Shown in pieces: positions 16,938-29,228 of a stretch of 46,618 bases of DNA (positions are counted from its first letter, which is position 1; every line of letters begins with the position of its first letter). This DNA comes from Actinomadura roseirufa (GTDB lineage Bacteria; Actinomycetota; Actinomycetes; Streptosporangiales; Streptosporangiaceae): contig NZ_CAACVB010000039.1 in the NCBI RefSeq assembly GCF_900659635.1, forward strand, positions 1 through 46,618. Direction: 5' to 3'. The notes beneath the pieces were generated by a model, which had not been told where the DNA came from, ran no database searches, and saw only the letters and a program-made list of their open reading frames with translations. The position numbers were made by a program, and so were the translations under genes.

Positions 16938-18404
16938 GTGGACCCCGATGAACCCGGCCGCCGCGACGGCCGCCCCCGCCGCGCCCAGGTGAGCCGCTCC
17001 GGCCGTAAACCCGCTCCGCGCAGGGCCTCCGGCCGTACGGGCGGGCCCCGCCGCCTCGGGACGCCCCGGGGCGCCGGCGGATCCGAGCGCTCTCCGCGCC
17101 GCCGTGACGAGCCCGCCCCGCCCCGGCCGCCCGCCCGCGAGGACGGCCCGTACCCGCCCGCAGGGTACGGCGGCCCGGCGCCCGAGGCGGCCGCCGTACC
17201 GGAGGCGGACCAATGGTCACCCCCTCCCGGCGGCCCCGGATACCCGGACGCCGCATATCCCGACCCTGGATACGCCGACCCTGGGTACCCGGACCCCGGG
17301 TACGGAGCCCCCGGCTACGAGACCCCGGGCCATCAGGCACCCGGGTACGCGGAGCAGGGTTACGAGACCTCCGGCTATCCGGACGCCTACGAGGCCCCCG
17401 GCGCCGCGTATCCCGCCGCGGGGTATCCCACCGCGGGTCATGAGACGGCCCAGTACGGGGCGGAGGTCCCCGAGTACCCCGCCGCGGGCCACCGGGCGGC
17501 CCCGTACGACGATCATGAGGCCGGGCCTTCCGGCGCGGGCACTGGGACGGGCCCCTACGAGCCCGAGGGACCCGCCGCCGCCGAGCCCCCCTCCCCGGGC
17601 CCACGGCGGGGACCGCGCCCCGCACGGCGTCCCAGGGGCTCCAAGGGGCCGGGAGGCGGCGGACGCGCCGGGGCGCCCGGGCCGCGGCTGTACTTCGGGG
17701 CCGCCGGCGCGCTCGGCGTGGTCGTGGTGATCGTGCTGGGGGTCGTGGCGGCGCTGGACGGCGGCGGCGACGGCTCGCCGGCCAAGGGCGCGCCGGCGGC
17801 GGTGGGCCGCCCGGCCGAGAGCGGCCCCTCTCCCTCGTCCTACTCGAGTTCGCCCTCGTCGGCGGCGTACGCCGCCATCGCCGCGCGGACCTCGGACCCG
17901 AGGCCGCTGGTGATCGAGGAGGCGTTCCCGTCCTCGGCCGGGACGGTCCGGGTGGCCGAGTCGGGCGCGCGGTTGTCCCTGCGGGACAAGCGGCTGGACG
18001 GCGACTGCTCCGCCGCCGTCTGGGGCGCGACGGTGGCCGCCGACCTGCGGCGCGGGGGATGCACGCAGGCGGCGCGGGGGGTCTACGCCGACAAGGGGCG
18101 CGGCTACGGGCTGGCCGTGGTGGTGTTCAACCTGGCGGGGTCGGCGGACGCCGACCGGTTCGTCGGGCTGCTGGACCAGGCCCGCGGCGGCGGCTTCGTC
18201 CGGCCGCTGGACGTCCCGGGCGCGGCGGCCGGGTTCGGCCGCGGCTTCGGCATGGCCCGGGGGCTGGCGCAGGGGCACTACGCCGTGGTCGCGTGGGCGC
18301 AGCGCCTTGACGGCGGCGGTGACGAGAAGGACGAGACGCTGCTGTCGCTGCTGATCGAGGGCGGGAAGGCGGCCGCGGTCCTCGGCCGCGCCGCCGCCCA
18401 CTGA
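16938..18404 (+). CDS. Membrane-anchored protein, paralog B, with Gly-Tyr-Pro repeat tail
   Basis: This 488-residue protein has three parts. The cytoplasmic N-terminus (1-~245) is first Arg-rich, then contains a tandem repeat region (about 99-180) built on PGY(A/P/E)DP-like units, then another Arg/Gly-rich stretch. A single membrane segment follows (about 250-272). The extracytoplasmic domain is homologous to paralog A: DCSAAVWGATVAADLRRGGC carries the only two Cys, again exactly 17 residues apart, followed by RGVYADKGRGYG, GFVRPLDVPG, FGRGFGMARG and GHYAVVAW. Pro/Tyr/Gly-rich cytoplasmic tails of this sort occur on many actinobacterial membrane proteins and may mediate clustering. Function is unknown. 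Confidence 0.8.
   Translation: MDPDEPGRRDGRPRRAQVSRSGRKPAPRRASGRTGGPRRLGTPRGAGGSERSPRRRDEPAPPRPPAREDGPYPPAGYGGPAPEAAAVPEADQWSPPPGGPGYPDAAYPDPGYADPGYPDPGYGAPGYETPGHQAPGYAEQGYETSGYPDAYEAPGAAYPAAGYPTAGHETAQYGAEVPEYPAAGHRAAPYDDHEAGPSGAGTGTGPYEPEGPAAAEPPSPGPRRGPRPARRPRGSKGPGGGGRAGAPGPRLYFGAAGALGVVVVIVLGVVAALDGGGDGSPAKGAPAAVGRPAESGPSPSSYSSSPSSAAYAAIAARTSDPRPLVIEEAFPSSAGTVRVAESGARLSLRDKRLDGDCSAAVWGATVAADLRRGGCTQAARGVYADKGRGYGLAVVVFNLAGSADADRFVGLLDQARGGGFVRPLDVPGAAAGFGRGFGMARGLAQGHYAVVAWAQRLDGGGDEKDETLLSLLIEGGKAAAVLGRAAAH
17230..17440 (+). repeat. In-frame degenerate tandem repeat encoding Pro-Gly-Tyr units
   Basis: Units of about 15-21 bp built on codons for Asp-Pro-Gly-Tyr repeat roughly ten times within paralog B (YPDPGYADPGYPDPGY and onward). 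The repeat is in frame and likely variable in copy number among strains. Confidence 0.75.
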
Positions 18405-18726
18405 GCGGACGCTCGGCATCGGCTCCGCAGGCGGGCCATATCGGGGTGTTATAGCCCCCAACCTTCCTTTTGGGTGCGGTTAAACATCCCGTTCCGGTGA
18501 TGATCCTCACCGGTTCCGGGGCGGAGTGCGCCGGTCACAGCCCGGTATCCTGGTCTAAACCACTCAGAGATGACCCACAGGTAATCGGCGCGGAGAAGTT
18601 TCGCGATCCGGTGCAGCCGGGCACGATCCCGGCAGTGATGTAATGTCATCTCACCGCAGCAGGGCCAACGTCGTCCCGGACTGCACTGACATCAAGCAGT
18701 GACACGAGACGACGACGGGAGGGTTG
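18405..18726. other. 322-bp regulatory region upstream of gltB
   Basis: There is no gene. It holds a hairpin CCGGTGA/TCACCGG (18494-18513) that may end transcription from paralog B, a near-consensus DasR-type operator (18549-18564), and the imperfect inverted sequence GTGATGTAATGTCATCTCAC (about 18634-18653). A GGGAGGG lies just before the start codon. No convincing GlnR box was found here. The region is less GC-rich than the flanking genes, as expected of a promoter. Confidence 0.55.
18549..18564. promoter_or_regulatory. DasR-like operator (dre) upstream of gltB
   Basis: CCTGGTCTAAACCACT matches the published Streptomyces dre consensus ACTGGTCTAGACCACT at 14 of 16 positions, about 165 bp before the gltB start. 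DasR is a GntR-family repressor that responds to aminosugar phosphates. That a DasR-like protein acts here is inferred. Confidence 0.5.
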
Positions 18727-23298
<4,572 letters not shown>

Positions 23299-23313
23299 GA
23301 GGGGGAGTCCCAC

Positions 23314-24777
23314 ATGGCCGACCCGAAGGGTTTCCTGACCGTCCCGCGCGAGCTCCCCGAGCGGCGCCCGGTCGACGTGCGCATCCGGAGCTGGTCGGAG
23401 GTCTACGAGGACTTCGGCCGGAACCGGCTGGAGCGGCAGGCGAGCCGCTGCATGGACTGCGGCGTCCCGTTCTGCCACCAGGGCTGCCCGCTCGGCAACC
23501 TCATCCCCGAGTGGAACGACCTCGTCTACCGCAAGGACTGGCACGAGGCGATCGAGCGGCTGCACGCCACCAACAACTTCCCGGAGTTCACCGGGAGGCT
23601 GTGCCCCGCCCCGTGCGAGAGCGCCTGCGTCCTCGGCATCAACCAGGACCCGGTGACCATCAAGCGCGTCGAGGTCGAGATCATCGACCGGGCGTTCGCG
23701 GAGGGCTGGGTGCGCCCGCAGCCGCCCGCGGTGAAGACCGGCAAGCGGGTCGCGGTCGTCGGCTCGGGCCCCGCGGGCCTCGCCGCCGCGCAGCAGCTCA
23801 CCCGCGCCGGGCACGACGTGCGGGTGTACGAGCGCGCCGACCGCGTCGGCGGCCTGCTGCGCTACGGCATCCCCGAGTTCAAGATGGAGAAGCGGCACCT
23901 GGAGCGGCGCGTCGCGCAGATGCGCGCCGAGGGCACCGTCTTCCGGACCTCGGTGAACGTCGGCGTGGACGTCACCGCCGGCGAGCTGCGCGAGGGCCAC
24001 GACGCGGTCGTGCTCGCCGGCGGCGCCACGGCCTGGCGCGACCTGCCCGTCCCCGGGCGCGAGCTCGGCGGCGTCCACCAGGCGATGGAGTACCTGCCCC
24101 CGGCGAACCGGGTGCAGGAGGGCGACTTCGCCGAGTCGCCGATCTCCGCCGCGGGCAAGCACGTCGTGGTCATCGGCGGCGGCGACACCGGTGCCGACTG
24201 CGTCGGCACCGCGATCCGCCAGGGCGCCGCGTCGGTCACCCAGCTGGAGATCATGCCGCGGCCGCCGCAGGCGCGCCCGGACGCCCAGCCGTGGCCGACC
24301 TACCCGATGCTGTTCAAGGTGGAGAGCGCCCACGAGGAGCTCGCCGGCCTCGGCGGCGACCGGGTCTACGCGGTCTCGACGACCGAGTTCCTCGGCGACG
24401 CCGACGGCAACGTCCGCGCGCTGAGGCTCATCGAGGTCGGCGGCCCGCAGACGGGGTTCGCGCCCGTCGAGGGCTCCGAGCGGGAGATCCCGGCGGAGCT
24501 GGTCACCCTCGCGATGGGGTTCCTCGGCCCCGAGCGCGCGGGCCTGCTGGAGGAGCTCGGCGTCGAGCTCGACGCGCGCGGCAACGTCGTGCGCGACCGC
24601 GACTACCGGACGTCGGTGGACGGCGTGTTCGCCGCGGGCGACATGGGCCGCGGCCAGTCGCTGATCGTCTGGGCGATCGCCGAGGGCCGCGCCGCCGCGC
24701 ACGGGGTGGACGCGTTCCTCACCGGGGAGACGGCGCTGCCGTACCCGATCCCGCCCACCGCGCGGCCGATGGTCTGA
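23314..24777 (+). CDS. gltD: Glutamate synthase small subunit GltD
   Basis: This 487-residue flavoprotein feeds electrons from NADPH through FAD and two 4Fe-4S clusters to GltB. The N-terminal cluster cysteines are Cys46, 49, 54 and 58 ([13 protein letters not shown]) and Cys97, 101 and 105 (CPAPCESAC). The FAD dinucleotide fold is [10 protein letters not shown] (147-156), the NADPH fold [13 protein letters not shown] (about 285), and the C-terminal FAD loop is [22 protein letters not shown] precedes the ATG. A strong bidirectional terminator follows. Confidence 0.97.
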   Translation: MADPKGFLTVPRELPERRPVDVRIRSWSEVYEDFGRNRLERQASRCMDCGVPFCHQGCPLGNLIPEWNDLVYRKDWHEAIERLHATNNFPEFTGRLCPAPCESACVLGINQDPVTIKRVEVEIIDRAFAEGWVRPQPPAVKTGKRVAVVGSGPAGLAAAQQLTRAGHDVRVYERADRVGGLLRYGIPEFKMEKRHLERRVAQMRAEGTVFRTSVNVGVDVTAGELREGHDAVVLAGGATAWRDLPVPGRELGGVHQAMEYLPPANRVQEGDFAESPISAAGKHVVVIGGGDTGADCVGTAIRQGAASVTQLEIMPRPPQARPDAQPWPTYPMLFKVESAHEELAGLGGDRVYAVSTTEFLGDADGNVRALRLIEVGGPQTGFAPVEGSEREIPAELVTLAMGFLGPERAGLLEELGVELDARGNVVRDRDYRTSVDGVFAAGDMGRGQSLIVWAIAEGRAAAHGVDAFLTGETALPYPIPPTARPMV

Positions 24778-24816
24778 CGCGCGCCGTCCGCCGGCGGTGC
24801 TCGTCCGCCGTGCTCG

Positions 24817-24854
24817 TCCGCCGTGCCCCCGGTGCCGTCCGGGGGCACGGCGGA
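24817..24854. terminator. Bidirectional terminator between convergent gltD and decarboxylase
   Basis: A near-perfect 16-bp stem, 24817-24832 with 24839-24854, closes a six-base loop TGCCGT. It lies 40 bp after gltD and 26 bp after the oppositely oriented decarboxylase. Just upstream the sequence TGCTCGTCCGCCG occurs twice in tandem. Confidence 0.8.
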
Positions 24855-24879
24855 GTCGCGTCCGGGGTGGAACCGCGGA

Positions 24880-26301
24880 TCAGAGAGCCGCCGCCAGCTC
24901 CCTCAGGACCTCCACCAGGCGCTCCACGTCGGCCTTGGTCGTCCGCCAGTTGATCGGCACCGGGCGGAACACCGTCATCCCCCTGTACCGCGACGTCCCC
25001 GCGTACACGCGGCCGTCGGCCAGCAGCGCCTCGCCGAGGCGGGCGTTCAGCTCGTCCAGCCGCTCCTCGGGCACCCCCTCGGGGCGGTACCGGAAGCACA
25101 CCACGCACAGCTCCACCGGCGCGAGCAGCTCCAGGTCGGGCGCATCCTCGACGAGCGCCCCCAGATGGGCCGACACGTCCAGATGGCGTTCCACCATCTC
25201 CCGGTGGCCCTCGCGCCCGTACGCCCGCAGCGTCGCCCAGATCGGCAGCGCCCGCGCCCGCCGCGACGACTCGGGGCCCAGCATGTTGTAGTTCACGCGC
25301 CCGTCGTCCGCGTCGGGCAGGTACGACGCGCCCCACGCCCCGAACGCCCGGCTCAGCAGTTCCGGCCGGCGCACGAACGAGAACCCGCTCTCGTACGGCA
25401 CGTTCAGCCACTTGTGCCCGTCCGCGGTGACCGAGTCGGCGCGTTCGACGCCGCGCGCCAGATGCGCCGTGCGCGGCGACAGCGCCGCGAACATGCCGAA
25501 CGCCCCGTCGACGTGCAGCCAGGCACCGTGCCGTTCCGCGAGGTCGGCCAGCTCGTCGATCGGGTCGGAGCCGCCGGTGTTCACCTCGCCGAGATTGGCG
25601 ACGATCACCGCCGGGGCGTCCAGCAGGCCCAGCACCGCGTCCATCGAGTCGAGGTCCACCCGGCCGGTGTCGTCCCGCGCGAACGTCCGCAGCGTGTCCC
25701 GGCCGCAGCCGAGGATCTGCAGCGCCTTGCGCGTGCTGACGTGCACCAGCCCGCTGCTGAGCACGGGCATCCGCGGCAGCCCCGCCAGGCCCTGCGACGT
25801 CACGTCCACGCCGTGCTGCTCCGCCCACCAGTACCGCGCGCACGACAGACCGGTCACGTGCGCGAACGTCGCGCTGGGCGTCAGCACCCCGCCGAACTCG
25901 GCGGGCAGCGCGAACAGCTCCTTCAGCCAGCGCAGCACGACCGTCTCCGCCCGCGCCGCCAGCGGCGAGGACACCCACAGCCCCGCCGGCTGGTCCAGCA
26001 GGGAGGCGACCCAGTCGCCCGCCATCGCCGCGGGCGTCGCGCCGCCCACCACGAGGTGGAAGAACCGCGGCCCGGAGGAGTGCGTCGCCGCCGCCGTCCC
26101 GACGCGCAGCAGCCGCTCCACGCTGGCCGCCGCGCCCTCGCCCACGTCCGGGAGCGGACCGTCGAGATCGTCCAGCAGGGGGTCGGCGGCCCGGTCGTGG
26201 ACGGGACGGTCCTGGAGGCTGTCCAGATACGGCCCGGCGGCCCGCGCCACGAGGGCGAGCGGGTCGGCGGCGGAGCCGCGTTCGTGCAGGGGATCGCTCA
26301 T
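24880..26301 (-). CDS. PLP-dependent group II decarboxylase (aromatic amino acid/glutamate type)
   Basis: This 473-residue fold-type I PLP enzyme has the Pyridoxal_deC signature [17 protein letters not shown] with the PLP Lys at about 297. HVDGAFG holds the Asp that contacts the pyridine nitrogen, and the N-terminal part has [15 protein letters not shown] [23 protein letters not shown] near the C-terminus is typical of actinobacterial L-2,4-diaminobutyrate/aromatic decarboxylase relatives. The exact amino acid substrate is not predictable. ATG 26301 is used; an in-frame GTG six bases earlier is possible and no clear ribosome binding site decides. It stands alone between a convergent and a divergent neighbour. 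Confidence 0.85.
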   Translation of the reverse strand: MSDPLHERGSAADPLALVARAAGPYLDSLQDRPVHDRAADPLLDDLDGPLPDVGEGAAASVERLLRVGTAAATHSSGPRFFHLVVGGATPAAMAGDWVASLLDQPAGLWVSSPLAARAETVVLRWLKELFALPAEFGGVLTPSATFAHVTGLSCARYWWAEQHGVDVTSQGLAGLPRMPVLSSGLVHVSTRKALQILGCGRDTLRTFARDDTGRVDLDSMDAVLGLLDAPAVIVANLGEVNTGGSDPIDELADLAERHGAWLHVDGAFGMFAALSPRTAHLARGVERADSVTADGHKWLNVPYESGFSFVRRPELLSRAFGAWGASYLPDADDGRVNYNMLGPESSRRARALPIWATLRAYGREGHREMVERHLDVSAHLGALVEDAPDLELLAPVELCVVCFRYRPEGVPEERLDELNARLGEALLADGRVYAGTSRYRGMTVFRPVPINWRTTKADVERLVEVLRELAAAL

Positions 26302-26528
26302 GGCCACAGGAGATCATGAAGGACGTCCCGGACGGAACGATCTATTTCCGGCGCCACCCGCCGCCGGCGCCCCGGGCCCGCCCGGCGAGCCGCCCCGTCG
26401 TGGCTCTCGTCTCCCTTGTGTCCCGCCGAACCCGTCGGCTACGTTCCGGCGAGAGGCCGCGGCGGCCCCCACGGCCCACGATCCGCGCGGCTCGCGGGAA
26501 GCCCGCTCACCCGCCCGCGGGACGTCGG

Positions 26529-26563
26529 GGGCCCGGCCACCCACCGCTGGGGTGGCCGGGCCC
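26529..26563. terminator. Terminator-like hairpin between divergent genes
   Basis: GGGCCCGGCCACC (26529-26541) pairs perfectly with GGTGGCCGGGCCC (26551-26563) around a short loop. No T tract follows. Its place between two divergent genes means it ends neither of them, so it may terminate a small RNA or insulate the downstream promoter. Confidence 0.5.
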
Positions 26564-26617
26564 ACCCCGGCCTTGGACACGTCCGTTTCCTGCAAGACCG
26601 CCTGTTCACCGCCGCCC

Positions 26618-26629
26618 TAGCGTGGACCC
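26618..26629 (+). promoter_or_regulatory. -10 box TAGCGT for a leaderless transcript
   Basis: TAGCGT at 26618-26623 is followed by six bases and ATG 26630. This is the leaderless arrangement. Confidence 0.5.
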
Positions 26630-27508
26630 ATGAAGGTTCTGAACATCACCGGCCTCGAGCGGGCCGAGGAATTCTTGCGCCTCAACGGCCGCATCATCGA
26701 CCGGCGCCGCTTCGACCTCCACTTCCGCGGGGGATCGCCCGCGCCCGTCCTCGCCGCCCTGCGGGCCTATGAGAACGCCGACGGCGGCTACGGCCACGCC
26801 CTCGAACCCGACCTGCGCGGGGAGGCCAGCCAGCCCGTCCCCGCCCAGATCGCCCTGGAGATCCTCCACCAGGCGGGCGGCGACGGCGACCCCGCCGTGG
26901 CGCGCATCGGCGACCACCTGGCGTCGATCACGGCAGCGAACGGGGGAGTCCCCTTCGTCCTGCCGTCGGTCAGGGACACCCCGCACGGCCCGTGGTGGCA
27001 GACCCCCGACGACCCTCCCGGCTCGATCAACCCCACCGGGGCGCTCGCCGGGTTGCTGTACCGCGCGGGATCCCGCCACTCCTGGCTCGACCCCGCCACC
27101 GACTTCTGCTGGAGCCACCTGGAGAACGTCTCCGCCGAGCCCGGCCCCTACGACGCGCTGTCCATCCTCATCTTCCTCGACAACGTCCCCGACCGTGACC
27201 GCGCCGAGGCGGTCTTCACCCGCCTCCGGGACGCCCTCGCCGCGCACGTCACCCTGGACCCGCACGCCGAGGGGATCCACCACTTCCCGCTCGACTTCGC
27301 CCCGGCGCCGCACGGCTTCGGCCACCGCCTGTTCACCGGCGACGTCCTCGACGCCCACCTCGACGCCCTGATCGACGCCCAGGGCGAGGACGGCGGGTGG
27401 TACGTCAACTTCCCGAGCTGGACCCCGATCACCAAGCACGACTGGGCCGGCCACCTCACCGTCGAACGCGCGAGGACCCTCCAGGCCTACGGCCGCCTCA
27501 AGGCATAG
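26630..27508 (+). CDS. Conserved protein with prenyltransferase/squalene-cyclase-like helical repeats
   Basis: This 292-residue soluble protein contains segments typical of alpha/alpha-toroid proteins: RAYENADGGYGHALEPDLR (about 45-63), a central GSINPTGALAGLLYR, and AQGEDGGWYVNFPSW (about 250-264), each with the DGGW/DGGY-like turn seen in terpenoid cyclase-type repeats. No DxDD or DDxxD catalytic motif is visible, so a cyclase activity should not be assumed. Similar proteins are common hypothetical genes in actinobacteria. The start is fixed by the leaderless -10 box. It converges on the AraC-type gene. Confidence 0.75.
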   Translation: MKVLNITGLERAEEFLRLNGRIIDRRRFDLHFRGGSPAPVLAALRAYENADGGYGHALEPDLRGEASQPVPAQIALEILHQAGGDGDPAVARIGDHLASITAANGGVPFVLPSVRDTPHGPWWQTPDDPPGSINPTGALAGLLYRAGSRHSWLDPATDFCWSHLENVSAEPGPYDALSILIFLDNVPDRDRAEAVFTRLRDALAAHVTLDPHAEGIHHFPLDFAPAPHGFGHRLFTGDVLDAHLDALIDAQGEDGGWYVNFPSWTPITKHDWAGHLTVERARTLQAYGRLKA

Positions 27509-27659
27509 GCCCCATCTCAACGCTCCCAGCCCGCCACACGAACGCACCAAAGCCCAGGGGACCGACGCGAGGCCCGTCGAAGGGCGCCCAACGGCCTGTG
27601 CGAGCGCGTACTCCCGGCGGGACGATGGAGGGTGTCTCAGACGACCTCAGCCGTCACGC

Positions 27660-27781
27660 GAGCGCGCGCTCTGACCGGCGGGGCGAAGCCGGAGGCGAGC
27701 CCCGCCGGGAAGATCGCGAAGCGATTCGCGCTCGCACGAGCACGGTCAAGGGCGAGCCGCCAGGCGAGTCCTTGGGCCGGG
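27660..27781 (+). repeat. Structured dispersed repeat, copy 1 (3' of AraC-type gene)
   Basis: This ~122-bp copy aligns over its full length with the reverse complement of 41320-41443 at roughly 85-90% identity by eye. It holds hairpin 1 (27675-27684 with 27699-27708), hairpin 2 CGCGAA-GCGA-TTCGCG (about 27715-27730) and hairpin 3 (CAAGG 27747-27751 with CCTTG 27770-27774). It ends seven bp beyond the stop codon of the minus-strand AraC-type gene, so transcripts of that gene would run straight into it. Confidence 0.85.
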
Positions 27782-27788
27782 ATCGCCT

Positions 27789-28493
27789 TCAAAGCAGCCC
27801 GCTGATCGGTTCGCCCGCCAGGTCCCGTACCTCGTGCGCGAGATGCGCCTGGTCGGCGTAGCCCGCCGCGTACGCCGCGTCGGCGAGCGGTGTCCCCGCC
27901 CGCGCCAGCCCCAGCGCCCGCTGGAAGCGCAGCACTCGCTGGAGGGTCTTCGGCCCGTACCCGAACGCCGTCAGCGACCGGCGCCGCAGCTGCCGTTCCC
28001 CGATCCCGATCTCGGCGGACACGTCCCGGACCGAGCCGCGGGCCAGCCCCGCCACCACCGCCGGGACGAGCGGGTCCACCGGTTCCGCGGCCCTCGCGCG
28101 GCCGGTCACCGCCGCGACCAGCGCCGCCTGCTGCCGCCGCGGCGACCCCGCCGCCGCCACGGTCTCGGCCAGCCGGTCCGCCGCGCCGCCCCACAGGTCG
28201 GCGAGGGGGAGCCGGGCGTCCCGGACGGCGTCCGCGGGCACGCCGAGCACCGGCGGCGCGGCGCCCGGCGCGAACCGCACCGCGACCATCCGCTCGCCCG
28301 GCCGTATGAGGGCGGGGACCGGCCCGGTGTCCGGCCCCGCCACGAGGATCCCCGCCTCCGACCAGATCAGGTCCACGCACCCGTCGGGGACGACGCGCTG
28401 GAGGTAGGGCTCGGTGTCCGTCGGCAGCCCGGCCGTCCATGAGCACACGAGCCCGGCGGAGCGGGGCGCGGGTTTCTCCTGGTAGCCGGTCAC
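27789..28493 (-). CDS. AraC-family transcriptional regulator
   Basis: This ~234-residue protein has an N-terminal sensing domain of the DUF6597 kind (VVPDGCVDLIW, AGPDTGP, PGERMVAVRFAPGA). A C-terminal AraC double helix-turn-helix follows (about 160-230; DVSAEIGIGERQLRRRSLTAFGYGPKTL as two halves, then LADAAYAAGYADQAHLAHEVR). AGGAGG is seven bases before a GTG at 28493, so I use that start; an ATG two codons upstream lies only one base from the AGGAGG and is less likely. It is divergent from the PfpI-like gene (72 bp apart), its most likely target. Its 3' end abuts the structured repeat. Confidence 0.85.
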   Translation of the reverse strand: MTGYQEKPAPRSAGLVCSWTAGLPTDTEPYLQRVVPDGCVDLIWSEAGILVAGPDTGPVPALIRPGERMVAVRFAPGAAPPVLGVPADAVRDARLPLADLWGGAADRLAETVAAAGSPRRQQAALVAAVTGRARAAEPVDPLVPAVVAGLARGSVRDVSAEIGIGERQLRRRSLTAFGYGPKTLQRVLRFQRALGLARAGTPLADAAYAAGYADQAHLAHEVRDLAGEPISGLL

Positions 28494-28565
28494 ATTCATT
28501 CCTCCTGCATACCATCCGTTGGCGCGGGCAGGGGAACCGGGGAACACGCGACAAAGGGAGGCACC

Positions 28566-29120
28566 ATGTCGAATGAACTGCAGGGCAGAACGGTCGCGTT
28601 CCTCTGTGCGCCCGAGGGCGTCGAGCAGGTCGAGCTCACCGAGCCGTGGAAGGCCGTGGAGCAGGCCGGTGGAAACCCGCGTCTCGTGTCGACGCAGTCG
28701 GGCCGGATCCAGGCTTTCGATCACCTCGACAAGGCCGACACCTTCCCGGTCGACACGACCGTGGGAGTCAGCGGGCACGGAGAGTTCGACGCGCTCGTCC
28801 TGCCCGGCGGCGTCGCCAACCCCGACTTCCTGCGCACCGATCCCGCGGCGGTCGCCTTCGCCAGGGCGTTCTTCGACGCCGGCAAGCCCGTGGCGGCGAT
28901 CTGCCACGCGCCGTGGACGCTCATCGAGGCGGGCGTGGTGCGCGGCCGTACGATGACGTCGTGGCCGAGCCTGCGCACCGACCTGCGGAACGCGGGCGCG
29001 ACCTGGGTCGACGAGGAGGTCCGGGTCTGCGAGGCGGGGCCGAACACGCTCGTGACGTCCCGCCGGCCGGACGATCTCAAGGCGTTCTGCCAGCGGACGA
29101 TCGAGACGTTCCGGGGCTGA
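28566..29120 (+). CDS. DJ-1/PfpI family protein
   Basis: This 184-residue protein is of the PfpI type, related to general stress protein YhbO and bacterial deglycases. The nucleophile elbow is AAICHAPW with Cys113 and His114, and the conserved Glu is in GVEQVEL (about 20). LVLPGGVANPDFLR and TSWPSLRTDLRNAGA match the family closely. Role: stress protection or repair of carbonyl-damaged protein, inferred from the family. GGGAGG five bases before the ATG is a strong ribosome binding site. It probably forms a unit with the divergent AraC-type regulator. Confidence 0.9.
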   Translation: MSNELQGRTVAFLCAPEGVEQVELTEPWKAVEQAGGNPRLVSTQSGRIQAFDHLDKADTFPVDTTVGVSGHGEFDALVLPGGVANPDFLRTDPAAVAFARAFFDAGKPVAAICHAPWTLIEAGVVRGRTMTSWPSLRTDLRNAGATWVDEEVRVCEAGPNTLVTSRRPDDLKAFCQRTIETFRG

Positions 29121-29129
29121 ACCGCCCAA

Positions 29130-29158
29130 TTTGGTCTAGACCTCTGAGCTAGACCAAT
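29130..29158. promoter_or_regulatory. Tandem DasR-like (dre) operators upstream of pyk
   Basis: TGGTCTAGACC (29132-29142) is the complete core of the Streptomyces dre site, and CTAGACCAAT (29149-29158) forms a second half 17 bp on. Together TTGGTCTAG and CTAGACCAA form a perfect 9-bp inverted repeat with a 9-bp spacer. The sites lie about 70-100 bp before the pyk start. Confidence 0.6.
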
Positions 29159-29215
29159 CGGTGAACCTTCGGCGACCGTATCCAGGGCGAATATCCGTAC
29201 CGACGGGTAACTAAG

Positions 29216-29228
29216 TACCGTTGTGCGC
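29216..29228 (+). promoter_or_regulatory. -10 box TACCGT for leaderless pyk
   Basis: TACCGT at 29216-29221 plus seven bases leads to GTG 29229. This selects that start over the in-frame GTG at 29223. Confidence 0.55.

Larger units (their letters stand above)
26302..26629. other. 328-bp divergent intergenic region with strong hairpin
   Basis: It lies between the divergent decarboxylase and the 292-residue protein gene. It holds TTGTGT (26416-26421), 18 bases, TACGTT (26440-26445) on the plus strand, which looks like a promoter, and then a long hairpin at 26529-26563. Several short open frames here have no ribosome binding site or typical codon pattern, so I do not call a gene. Confidence 0.5.

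Noticed and set aside
17230..17440. CRISPR-like array from the regularly spaced repeat
   Set aside because: The repeat is in frame, degenerate, has no unique spacers and encodes the Pro-Gly-Tyr tail. No CRISPR array or cas gene is present in the window.
18549..18726. GlnR box upstream of gltB
   Set aside because: GTAAT sequences occur, but no second half-site of the GnAAC form lies at the required six-base spacing.
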